Of a DNA stretch of 27,537 nucleotides, positions 17,042-25,281 are shown in pieces. Within the stretch, counting starts at the first letter, position 1, and each line of letters begins with the position of its first letter. Location of the stretch: positions 1 through 27,537 of the forward strand of contig CAZVFT010000021.1 of NCBI GenBank assembly GCA_964626495.1. The letters run 5' to 3'. The DNA is from JACNLN01 sp964626495. Lineage in GTDB: Bacteria > Fidelibacterota > Marinisomatia > Marinisomatales > CAZVFT01. A program made the translations under genes and the position numbers. The notes beneath the pieces are model-generated. The model was not told the origin of the DNA. It was given only the letters and a program-made list of their open reading frames with translations, and searched no databases.

Positions 17042-19292
17042 GTTCTTACTGAACTACCCACGAACCATTGTTGGTGGATCTATTTTTATAACACTTCTAT
17101 TTCTGTGGCAAATACCCTCTCTGGAGCTGGACCCCAGCATAAAAGCGATGATTGCTAAAGATCATCCGGTTAGAGTAAATATGGACATGATTGATTCGCT
17201 TTTTACCGGGTCGGAGATTGTAATAGTTGGCGTTATATCAGACAGTTTATTGACTAAACACACTCTGACCAAATTCGAAGCCTTACAAGATTCCCTAGAA
17301 AATATTGAGCAGTTTATTCAAGTGTTTTCTTTATATAATGCCAGAAATATAATCAGTACGGAAGATGGCTTTGAAGTAGAGAATTTTCTGGAAGAATATC
17401 CCGCTACAATGGAAGATGTAGAAGAATTAAAAGTTAGGTTAAGAGGAAATGATCTGATTTACGGAAATATGGTTACAGAAGATTTTCTTGGGATGGCTTT
17501 CATCTGCCAGCTGTCATCCTCTTTTGATTACGACGAATACGTTCTGAGAGATCAGATAATAAAACTGAAAGAACAATTCGAAGAACCTGAGGAGTTTTAC
17601 TACTCCGGCATGCCGGTTATCAGAGCGGCGATATCAAAAAACATGCAGACTGACATGAAGACATTTATGCCCTACGGGATTTTCCTGATGATTATTCTTT
17701 TGTCTCTTAGTTTCCGTAGCTGGCTGGGTGTTTTTATGCCGTTATCAGTTGTAATTATTTCCGTCATCTGGACTTTCGGAATGATGTCTCTACTTGGAAT
17801 TAAACTGGTTTTTATTGGAGTGATTATTCCAGTAATGTTGATTGCGATTGCAAATGATTATGGAATCCACATTATTGCACATTATTATGAATATACTAAA
17901 TCGGATCCAGAAATTCTGAAAGAGGAAATAATAAGAAAAACACTCAGTAAGCTTCGCTCACCCATTTTTATAGCAGGGTTAACCACCATCATTGGTTTTT
18001 TAAGTTTAATGGGACATGTTCTTCCAAGAATAAAAGAATTAGGCTGGCTTGTTTCTTTTGGGATTCTGGTGGCTTTTGTGATGAGCTTATTGTTCATTCC
18101 AGCAGCTCTTCTTGTGGCTAACCGACCCAAGTTTCTTTCACGGGAACACAGTCTTGATAAAATGAATCGTTTTCTTCATGGCTGGGGGAGATTTTTCATT
18201 AACTTCCGCAAACCATTTTTATTAATAATAGCGGCAGTTTTGATCTTTGTTGGGATTGGGATTCAGCGTATTGTTGTTGATACTGACCCAGATCATTATT
18301 ATGATGAGGACAACCCCATCAGAATCAACAACAACGCAATTACCGAAATGTTTGGTGGTGCAACTCAAATATCTATTCGGGTTAATGGAGATATTAAAGA
18401 ACCTGAGATACTGAGAAAAATTGATCAGGTGGCAACTCATCTGGAAAAGAATCCGTTGGTATCCCGAACCGTATCAATTGTGGATCAAATAAAGAAAATG
18501 CACAGCGCCTTTCACGGTGGCAGGAGCGAGTATGAAGTTATTCCTGACAATCGACAACTGATCGCACAATATCTGTTTTTATACAGCCTAACTGGCGATG
18601 AGTCGGATTTTTATCAATTTATTGATGATATTGATTACCCCGAAAATGCCCACCTGATCGTTCGTCTGAAAAATATCAAGACCAGCCAGATTGTGGAGAT
18701 GGTGGAAGATACAGAAGATTATATTCGTGCCAATTTATTTGGTGTACCGATAACATTAACTGGCGCCGCAGCACTAATTGGAGAATTAGCAAAAATGATT
18801 GTACGCGGGCAGATGATAAGTTTATCGGTTTCATTAGTGGTTATTTTTATTATCATGACTTTAATCTTCCGCTCATTTGTCGGTGGTTTACTGTCAATTA
18901 TTCCCTTGGGAACAGCAATTATTCTGGTGTTTGGTTTGATGGGATATTTGAATATTGAATTGAATATAGCGACAGCGATGTTAACCAGTATAATGATAGG
19001 TGTCGGTGTGGATTACACTGTTCATTTTCTTTGGCATCTACGCGAACACATCCGCAGTGGACAGGAAATGGAAGAAGCAATTTATACCACCTTGAGAATT
19101 TCCGGGAAAGGGATCGTTTTCAATGCACTTTCAGTTATCATTGGATTCACCGTTCTTACGCTATCCGTCTTTTTACCTGTCTACTTTTTCGGTTTTTTGA
19201 TTACGTTGTCAATCAGTATGTGCCTGTTCGGATCGTTAGCATTGCTGCCAGCAATTGTCAGCTGGATGAATCCCGAATTCTTACATCGTTGA
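17025..19292 (+). CDS. MMPL/RND superfamily exporter
   Basis: A 755-residue inner-membrane exporter with the two-fold RND plan: TM1 (about 10-30), a periplasmic domain (30-205), five TMs (about 205-360), TM7 (about 400-420), a second periplasmic domain, then five TMs to the end. Each half has the conserved TM4 D-Y-x-x-H element: NDYGIHI (D278) and GVDYTVHF (D663), likely in proton coupling. The short periplasmic loops place it with the MMPL/HpnN type that moves lipids or hydrophobic compounds, rather than AcrB drug pumps; no membrane-fusion protein gene is present. It overlaps tetR by 17 bases. Followed by a small membrane protein, a LolA-like protein and an outer-membrane barrel, which suggests trans-envelope delivery of a lipidic cargo. 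Confidence 0.88.
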   Translation: MSKLFKFLLNYPRTIVGGSIFITLLFLWQIPSLELDPSIKAMIAKDHPVRVNMDMIDSLFTGSEIVIVGVISDSLLTKHTLTKFEALQDSLENIEQFIQVFSLYNARNIISTEDGFEVENFLEEYPATMEDVEELKVRLRGNDLIYGNMVTEDFLGMAFICQLSSSFDYDEYVLRDQIIKLKEQFEEPEEFYYSGMPVIRAAISKNMQTDMKTFMPYGIFLMIILLSLSFRSWLGVFMPLSVVIISVIWTFGMMSLLGIKLVFIGVIIPVMLIAIANDYGIHIIAHYYEYTKSDPEILKEEIIRKTLSKLRSPIFIAGLTTIIGFLSLMGHVLPRIKELGWLVSFGILVAFVMSLLFIPAALLVANRPKFLSREHSLDKMNRFLHGWGRFFINFRKPFLLIIAAVLIFVGIGIQRIVVDTDPDHYYDEDNPIRINNNAITEMFGGATQISIRVNGDIKEPEILRKIDQVATHLEKNPLVSRTVSIVDQIKKMHSAFHGGRSEYEVIPDNRQLIAQYLFLYSLTGDESDFYQFIDDIDYPENAHLIVRLKNIKTSQIVEMVEDTEDYIRANLFGVPITLTGAAALIGELAKMIVRGQMISLSVSLVVIFIIMTLIFRSFVGGLLSIIPLGTAIILVFGLMGYLNIELNIATAMLTSIMIGVGVDYTVHFLWHLREHIRSGQEMEEAIYTTLRISGKGIVFNALSVIIGFTVLTLSVFLPVYFFGFLITLSISMCLFGSLALLPAIVSWMNPEFLHR

Positions 19293-19299
19293 GGAAATA

Positions 19300-19620
19300 A
19301 TGAAAGCAAAAGATAATATCATATCCAGAATATTTTCCATTGGGATTTTATGTATCCTGATCTACTGGTGTTATAAAGGTATCGTGTGGATCTGGAATTG
19401 GTACTTCGATTCTGGTGGTTATACGTCACAATGGTGGCCTGATCTGGGTGGATTTTTATGGCGGAATATCAGCATTGTAGTAGTCATCTATGGGATTGCC
19501 TGCCTGCAGGCTTCAGGACTGGCAGAGCTGAAGTTCAGGAAAAATTTCTTGAAAGCATTTGGACTGGCTCTGATACTGACGCCGCCCGGAATGATGATAG
19601 TCTATGGACACAAAAAGTAA
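19300..19620 (+). CDS. Small membrane protein of the RND cassette, unknown function
   Basis: A 106-residue protein with two or three predicted membrane spans (about 9-32, 52-70 and a weaker 86-102) and an aromatic loop between the first two (WIWNWYFDSGGYTSQWWPDL). I do not recognise a family. A GAGG overlapping the exporter stop lies six bases before the ATG, so it is co-translated with the RND gene. It may be an accessory subunit of the exporter, by position only. Confidence 0.7.
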   Translation: MKAKDNIISRIFSIGILCILIYWCYKGIVWIWNWYFDSGGYTSQWWPDLGGFLWRNISIVVVIYGIACLQASGLAELKFRKNFLKAFGLALILTPPGMMIVYGHKK

Positions 19621-19697
19621 CCTAAACCTTGGCTGAGCATGCTGAGTTTACGCAGACGTGAAGTTTGCGGTTACAGATATTGGGGAAGGAGAATAAA

Positions 19698-20477
19698 ATG
19701 AAAAATATCGTAATCATTTGGGGATTGATGATGTCCTTTGTTTTTAGTCAAATGACCAGTCGGCAGATTATGGAAAAAGTAGATGCCTGGCCGGAACCGA
19801 AATCAATGGTAGCTAAAACAACCATGACGTTGATTTCCATCAAACGCGGAAGAGAAAAAAAGCGGGTTAGGGAAATTACTCGTTACCAGCGGAATTTTAA
19901 TGAGGGAAAATTCAAAAGCAAATCTCTCATCAGATTTTTGAAACCTGCAGATGTGAAAGGTACTGGATTTCTTATGTGGGAATACCTGGAAAGCAACAAG
20001 GATGATGACCAATGGCTGTTTCTTCCAGCATTGGGGAAAGTCAAGCGGATTGCCGCTCGGGAAAAATCAGAGAACTTTATGGGGAGTGACTTTACTTATG
20101 AGGACATTGGTGGTCGCGAACTGGATGATGATGAGTATGAACTGCTGGGGGAGGAAGAAATCAACGGCGTTAATTGTTACAAAGTGCGGGCAATTCCTAA
20201 ACGGAAGGATACAGCCTATAACAAAAGAATTATTTGGGTGGATAAGAATAATTTTGTTATGACAAAAGTGCAATTTTATGACAAAAAAAACCGCCTGTTA
20301 AAAGTACTGGATTTCTTAAAACAACGCTTGGACGGGAATTACTGGTCCGTATTGAAAATGAAGATGGAAAATGTACAAACAGAACATAAAACAATCATGG
20401 AAATATCAGATATTGAATATGATACCGGAATTAGAGACAATTTCTTTACTAAAAGATTTTTGCAAAGGGTGAAATAG
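19698..20477 (+). CDS. LolA-like outer-membrane lipoprotein-sorting-type protein (PF17131)
   Basis: A 259-residue periplasmic protein. I start it at ATG 19698, which has GGAG six bases upstream and gives a clean signal peptide (1-17, ending VFS then Gln). An in-frame ATG at 19665 would add 11 residues ahead of it. The family hallmarks are clear: RFLKPADVKGTGFLMWEY (79-96), DDQWLFLPALGKVKRIAARE (103-122), then FMGSDFTYEDI (128-138). The LolA fold is an open beta-barrel that shields lipid chains across the periplasm, and this subfamily repeatedly neighbours MMPL/RND exporters. Here it probably shuttles the cargo between the inner-membrane exporter and the barrel encoded next. Its stop overlaps that gene by one base. 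Confidence 0.9.
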   Translation: MKNIVIIWGLMMSFVFSQMTSRQIMEKVDAWPEPKSMVAKTTMTLISIKRGREKKRVREITRYQRNFNEGKFKSKSLIRFLKPADVKGTGFLMWEYLESNKDDDQWLFLPALGKVKRIAAREKSENFMGSDFTYEDIGGRELDDDEYELLGEEEINGVNCYKVRAIPKRKDTAYNKRIIWVDKNNFVMTKVQFYDKKNRLLKVLDFLKQRLDGNYWSVLKMKMENVQTEHKTIMEISDIEYDTGIRDNFFTKRFLQRVK

Positions 20478-21760
20478 TGAAAATAATTATTCTGATATTA
20501 TTGTGTGTAATGACACTACTAACAGCTCAACCACAATTTGATGGCTATTTGCAGAGCTGGACAGCCATCCGGGCGGATGAAGATCCAGACTATATGATGT
20601 TGAGAAATCGATTCCGCCTGAACACAACAATCTCGGGAGATTGGGCTCGGGGGTATGCCAGTTTTGATGTTAGTGACGATCTCCTGATGGAGGGCTCTCC
20701 GGAAATAACACTCAGAGAACTGTTTCTGGATATCTATTTCGATAAGGTTGATCTTCGAATCGGAAAGCAGCAGGTGGTGTGGGGAAAGGCTGACGGTGTT
20801 TTCATCAACGATATTGTTAACCCACTTGACCTGCGATATTTTCTGCTGCAGAATTTTGAGGACATTCGTGTTGGCATTCCTATGGTAAAGGCAAATGTTT
20901 ACTCAGAGACTTTGGTATTGGAAGCTATCTGGATTCCCAAATTTGAACCGTGGCGTTTTGCTGAACAGGGAAGTGATTGGGCTTTTACTCGACCAGAATC
21001 ATTTGGGATCGAAAATATTCTTGAAATTCCATTGGTTTGGGGCAAGTCAGAAGTGCCCGAAGCAACAATTCAAAACAGTGAGTACGGTATAAAATTATCG
21101 GGATTTGCCCTAGGAACTGATTACAGTTTTTTATTCCTTCAATCCTATCAGGATAGGTATCTTGTATCAATGGATATTGACACATTGAATTTGGTGAATC
21201 CCCCAGAAAGAATAAAAGTGTATTCCTATTTTCGTCGAATTAACATGTTTGGTTTAAACTTTTCAAGACCAATTTTCGGCGCTGTCTTGCGCGGGGAACT
21301 TGGCTATTTCCCAGATTATTATTTCAATACAGAACCAACAGTTACACAAATTCCTCCAGCAAATTTGGTGTTCGGTAATAACATCTGCACATCAGACTAT
21401 TTTCAGGGCATGGTGGGATTAGATATCAGTGGTCCCTGGGGTTCCACCATTTCCACTCAGTACATTCGGATGCAGATCCTTGATTATGTAGATACCATTC
21501 AGAAGGCAAATGAAGTGGAGGAATGGATGACGCTTATGATATTCGGTACTTTCTGGAATGAAACTGCAAGTGCGAGGTGGCTGACCTTATACGACAAAAC
21601 AGAGGAATCGGGTTTGAGCCGTATGATATTTGGATACGAAATTGCCGATAATGTCTCGGCAGAATTTGGAGTTGATCTAATCTGGGGGAATGAAGCAAGT
21701 ATTTTTGGCCAGTTCGATAGCAATGACAATGTCTACTTTAAACTAACGTATTCCTTTTAA
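20477..21760 (+). CDS. DUF1302-like outer-membrane beta-barrel
   Basis: A 427-residue protein with a signal peptide (1-17, ending LTA then Gln) and then alternating amphipathic strands rich in Tyr, Phe and Trp to a C-terminal Phe (YFKLTYSF), as in outer-membrane porins. The segment LRIGKQQVVWGKADGVFIND followed by IVNPLDLR (about 93-120) is the block I associate with DUF1302-type barrels. The start is GTG, overlapping the LolA-like stop (TAGTG). Last gene of the TetR operon; it would provide the outer-membrane end of the proposed route. It could alternatively be an uptake porin for the same hydrophobic compound. Confidence 0.75.
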   Translation: MKIIILILLCVMTLLTAQPQFDGYLQSWTAIRADEDPDYMMLRNRFRLNTTISGDWARGYASFDVSDDLLMEGSPEITLRELFLDIYFDKVDLRIGKQQVVWGKADGVFINDIVNPLDLRYFLLQNFEDIRVGIPMVKANVYSETLVLEAIWIPKFEPWRFAEQGSDWAFTRPESFGIENILEIPLVWGKSEVPEATIQNSEYGIKLSGFALGTDYSFLFLQSYQDRYLVSMDIDTLNLVNPPERIKVYSYFRRINMFGLNFSRPIFGAVLRGELGYFPDYYFNTEPTVTQIPPANLVFGNNICTSDYFQGMVGLDISGPWGSTISTQYIRMQILDYVDTIQKANEVEEWMTLMIFGTFWNETASARWLTLYDKTEESGLSRMIFGYEIADNVSAEFGVDLIWGNEASIFGQFDSNDNVYFKLTYSF

Positions 21761-21793
21761 AGATTACGCCTTACTTCTTGGAACTATTTAATT

Positions 21794-22474
21794 TTAATGT
21801 TCTTTTTTTGGTTTATATCCAATCGCATCAAAAGGATTCACCAGGGTAGTGGTAATATTTTTCAGGTGAGCGCCAATCCGTTTTAAGTATCTTGCATAAA
21901 GCGCTACTGCAGCTGTTTTGGACTCAGATCCAAAGGTAAGTTCGCCGGATAGCACACCATTCAAAATGGAATCTGATATATCAGTTACCTGCTCTTGGTA
22001 GGTATCCATCAGGGATTTAGCCACTTCTGGATCCTGGGTATGAATGGCTTCTAATGTTTTGTCGAATCGGATAACCATTTCAGTCTCCACCATGTGCAGG
22101 TCTTTTGACAGTTCTTCAGATATGATAGTTTGAGGGTGTTGTATGGCCAGATCCAAAATATTTTTTGTGTAATCACCAAGGCGCTCAATATCCACAACCA
22201 TATTCACGAGTACAAGTCCGCTGGCAATATCTGTCGTTTCCTTTTCAATGGAGTAATGAGTCATCACCTTTCGACGGACATCTCTCTGATAAGCATTGAT
22301 TTCCTCATCCCGCTTTTTGAGGGCTATCAGTATGGCTCTGTTTACTCCATCTCGAAGGTATTTGATTGCCTGAACGAAAATCTCCCGAGACAATCCAAGC
22401 ATTTCATACGATTCATTCCAAGCTTGTTCTAAAAGCCCTACCGATTTCCAGATTTTTATTAGTTCTTTCCACAT
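21794..22474 (-). CDS. PhoU-domain protein
   Basis: A 226-residue helical cytoplasmic protein. One PhoU-like bundle is evident: INAYQRDVRRKVMTHYS, then GLVLVNMVVDIERLGDYTKNI (the metal-binding E/DxxxD region, R-x-GDYTKN). The second half is a more diverged bundle (ALYARYLKRIGAHLKNITT). It begins 16 bases after the Na/Pi cotransporter stop, behind GAGG, so the two are one operon. Proteins of this type often accompany or are fused to NptA transporters and are thought to tune phosphate uptake. It is not next to pst genes, so the name phoU is not assigned. Confidence 0.85.
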   Translation of the reverse strand: MWKELIKIWKSVGLLEQAWNESYEMLGLSREIFVQAIKYLRDGVNRAILIALKKRDEEINAYQRDVRRKVMTHYSIEKETTDIASGLVLVNMVVDIERLGDYTKNILDLAIQHPQTIISEELSKDLHMVETEMVIRFDKTLEAIHTQDPEVAKSLMDTYQEQVTDISDSILNGVLSGELTFGSESKTAAVALYARYLKRIGAHLKNITTTLVNPFDAIGYKPKKEH

Positions 22475-22490
22475 ATTGTATCCTCTTTTA

Positions 22491-23588
22491 TTAGATTAAA
22501 AATATGAACATAATAGGAATAAAATATAATAAAATGTAGATGGTAATATAAATAGCAAGGTTTCTTGTTGACTTACCCGCTTTTTCTCCAATATATATCG
22601 AGAGATTAATAGGAATTCTCTGCAGGGGATAAAAAATTGCAATCCCAAAAATATTAAAACAGAGGTGAGAAAATGCCACGGTTACAGCAACGCTATTCTG
22701 GGTTGTCATCGCAGCCAGAAGTGCAGTTACAGTGGTACCGATATTGCTCCCAAGTGTATAGGGAAAAATTTGTGCTACAGTTACAATTCCAGCACCTGCC
22801 AGGGGAATGATTATGGACGTGGTAACAGAACTGCTTTGTACAATCGCAGTGATAATTGCACCCAGAAGAAATCCAATTATAGCATTTTTAAACAGGTAAT
22901 CATTGATAATAACTTCAAGGCGATGAATCACAAGTGAACGGATTGTTTTTACCAGTCGTATGAGGGACATAAAAAGAATAATGATAGAAAAAATCATCAG
23001 GAAGATGTGAGGTTGTGGTAACTGAGAAAATATAGAATCGAATAATTGGATAGCAGGATCCAGGATGAATTTTAGAGGATTAAATGCCTTATATCCACCA
23101 ACACCAGAAAAAATGTTCTCGAGTATGGCAGCACTTTTTTGGATGGGATGAAAAAACATTTCAATGGGGAATAAAACAATTACTGCTAAAATGTTAAAAA
23201 AATCGTGTACGATACTGGCAGAGAATGCTCGTTTGAATTCTGCTCTCCGTGTAATGTGACCGAAGGAAACGAGGGTGTTGGTGATAGTGGTCCCAATATT
23301 GGCACCCATAATAATTGGAATGGCATTTTCAAGAGTCAACGCCCCTCCTGCCACCATTCCGACAACAAGAGATGTAGTGGTGGATGAACTCTGGATTAAG
23401 CTTGTTGCAACAATGCCAATGATGAGTCCTGCGAAAGGATTTGAGGTCATTTGAATCATACCCTTAGCAAATTCTTCTCCAAAGAGTTTGAATGAATGAC
23501 CTAATAACTTGATGCTTAGCAGGAATAAATAGATGTAAACAATAACAAAAATGGCTTTAATCAGTTTGGATTTTACTTCTGAACTCAT
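22491..23588 (-). CDS. Na+/phosphate cotransporter (NptA/PNaS family)
   Basis: A 365-residue inner-membrane symporter importing phosphate with sodium. It shows the family's inverted double repeat: SLIQSSSTTTS (Q66) with GANIGTTITN in the first half, and AIVQSSSVTTS (Q251) with GSNIGTTVTAL in the second. The QSSS serines form the substrate and sodium site. Eight or nine membrane spans are visible. The C-terminal PhoU domain found in many homologues is absent because it is encoded separately just downstream. The ATG has only a weak AAAG upstream. Divergent from the transglutaminase-like gene across a 115-base gap. Confidence 0.92.
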   Translation of the reverse strand: MSSEVKSKLIKAIFVIVYIYLFLLSIKLLGHSFKLFGEEFAKGMIQMTSNPFAGLIIGIVATSLIQSSSTTTSLVVGMVAGGALTLENAIPIIMGANIGTTITNTLVSFGHITRRAEFKRAFSASIVHDFFNILAVIVLFPIEMFFHPIQKSAAILENIFSGVGGYKAFNPLKFILDPAIQLFDSIFSQLPQPHIFLMIFSIIILFMSLIRLVKTIRSLVIHRLEVIINDYLFKNAIIGFLLGAIITAIVQSSSVTTSIIIPLAGAGIVTVAQIFPYTLGSNIGTTVTALLAAMTTQNSVAVTVAFSHLCFNIFGIAIFYPLQRIPINLSIYIGEKAGKSTRNLAIYITIYILLYFIPIMFIFLI

Positions 23589-23703
23589 AAGAATTCTTTG
23601 ATGCTATAAAAACACCGCTCTAAGATTGATTATCAGTAGGAAATACGGTCATTTTGATGCTAATTCAATGCCTTAGTTTATAGCAATTTAAGGGGTGAAA
23701 AAA

Positions 23704-25281
23704 ATGAAATATTTTTATACTGTTATGTTTCTAACTGTCATGATCATTGTTGGGATTGTGTCATATCAGACTAACAAGATCAATTTGTTACCTGAAGATG
23801 TGATCAGAAATCTTGAGATGAAGGGATCCAATCGATTCGAGCTGGAGAAAGCGATTACCTATTTCCGCGAGAAAGGAGACAACTTGCAATTGGAAGCACT
23901 TTTTTTCCTGATTGGAAATATGGAGGATCATTCTTATGTAACCTTTGCTCTTTATGATTCCATAGGCGGGGAAATTGACTTCAATGTTCTGAATTACCCG
24001 GATTACAATACAGTGATTGCCGCATTGGATTCTATGGAAGTAGAGACAGGGGAACTCCACTTTGGTCGTAAAGAGGGATTTTATGATCTAAAAGAAATTT
24101 CTTCAGAATATTTGATTGAAAATGTTGAACTGGCATTTAAAGCGTGGAAAACACAACCATGGGCAAACCACCTGTCGTATGAAGACTTCTGTGAATACGT
24201 GCTACCCTACCGGGGCAGTAATGAACCGCTGGAATCTTGGCGAAAACATTTTTTTGATCGATATCAAAATCTCCACAGGGAATTATCTGATCCCCAGAAT
24301 TGTGTCGAGGTTGGGAGCCGCATTAATGACGATCTGAAATCGTGGTTTACTTTTGATCCCCTCTTTTACTGTCACCCTACTGATCTGGGACTTTCCGAAA
24401 TGATGGAAACGCACAGTGGCCGCTGTGAAGATATGACAAATCTGACAATTTATGCCATGCGGGCTGTTGGATTGGCAGTGACAAGCGATTATACGCCGCA
24501 CTGGGCTGACGCTGGAGGAAACCACGCCTGGAATGCCATTCTTGTAAAAAATGGAGAAGTAATTCCATTTATGGGATGCGAGGCAAATCCTGGCAAATAT
24601 ACACTGAGCAATCGGTGTGCAAAAGTTTATCGTAAAACGTACAGCAAACAAAAAGGGAATTTAGTCTTTAAACTTGAGGATTGGGAAAAAGCTCCACCCT
24701 GGCTTTCCGGGAAGTACTATCGGGATGTAACTCGCTATTACACTAATGTTGATGATGTGGTTGTTGACTTAGAGAAACCTATTCCAGACAGCACCAACTA
24801 TGGCTATCTGTCCGTTTTTAATTCGGGTGAGTGGAAGGCAATTCACTGGGGAAAGATTGTAGAAGATAGTGTCCGGTTTTGTGACATGGGCACCAACATT
24901 GTCTACCTTCCTATGTACTATGTTCATAAGAAACTGGAGCCAGCCGCTTCTCCGTTTATATTAGACCTAAAAGGTAAGATTCGCCATCTTGGTGGTTTGT
25001 CTGCCACTGACAGTGTTACAGCAAGGTTAATATCAACAACCAGGAAGAAAATTGCTGACGCTACGGTAAGCAAAGATGTGGTTTTCCTGGAAGGGGGAGA
25101 AATGTACGAACTTTTTTTCTGGGAAGGCGAATGGATCTCAGTCGGTAAACAGCAGGCAACAGATGAACCTATGTTGTTTCATAACATACCCGCAAATCGG
25201 TTATATTGGCTGATAAAAGAAGGTTCTCGAAAGGAAGAGAGGATATTTACTCTTGAGAATGGCAAACAGGTGTGGTGGTAG
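23704..25281 (+). CDS. Exported transglutaminase-like domain protein
   Basis: A 525-residue protein from ATG 23704 (AAGGGG eight bases upstream; the in-frame GTG at 23695 lies inside that site). An N-terminal hydrophobic segment (about 2-20) is an uncleaved anchor or signal. The transglutaminase-like core carries C241 in SGRCEDMTNLTIYAMRA and H274 in GNHAWNAIL; the third position (PFMGCEANP) offers Glu rather than the usual Asp. Before it is a helical region with W-rich YEDFCEYVLPYRG, and after it are two beta-rich segments that look Ig-like or carboxypeptidase-regulatory-like (VFLEGGEMYELFFWEGEWISVG). Such enzymes are usually peptidases or amidases of the envelope. The stop abuts the MATE gene without a gap. 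Confidence 0.82.
   Translation: MKYFYTVMFLTVMIIVGIVSYQTNKINLLPEDVIRNLEMKGSNRFELEKAITYFREKGDNLQLEALFFLIGNMEDHSYVTFALYDSIGGEIDFNVLNYPDYNTVIAALDSMEVETGELHFGRKEGFYDLKEISSEYLIENVELAFKAWKTQPWANHLSYEDFCEYVLPYRGSNEPLESWRKHFFDRYQNLHRELSDPQNCVEVGSRINDDLKSWFTFDPLFYCHPTDLGLSEMMETHSGRCEDMTNLTIYAMRAVGLAVTSDYTPHWADAGGNHAWNAILVKNGEVIPFMGCEANPGKYTLSNRCAKVYRKTYSKQKGNLVFKLEDWEKAPPWLSGKYYRDVTRYYTNVDDVVVDLEKPIPDSTNYGYLSVFNSGEWKAIHWGKIVEDSVRFCDMGTNIVYLPMYYVHKKLEPAASPFILDLKGKIRHLGGLSATDSVTARLISTTRKKIADATVSKDVVFLEGGEMYELFFWEGEWISVGKQQATDEPMLFHNIPANRLYWLIKEGSRKEERIFTLENGKQVWW

Noticed and set aside
19621..19697. Hairpin or regulatory element around GAGCATGCTG before the LolA-like gene
   Set aside because: Only an 8-base palindrome (AGCATGCT) is present, with no U-run or extended stem; not enough to call an attenuator or processing site.
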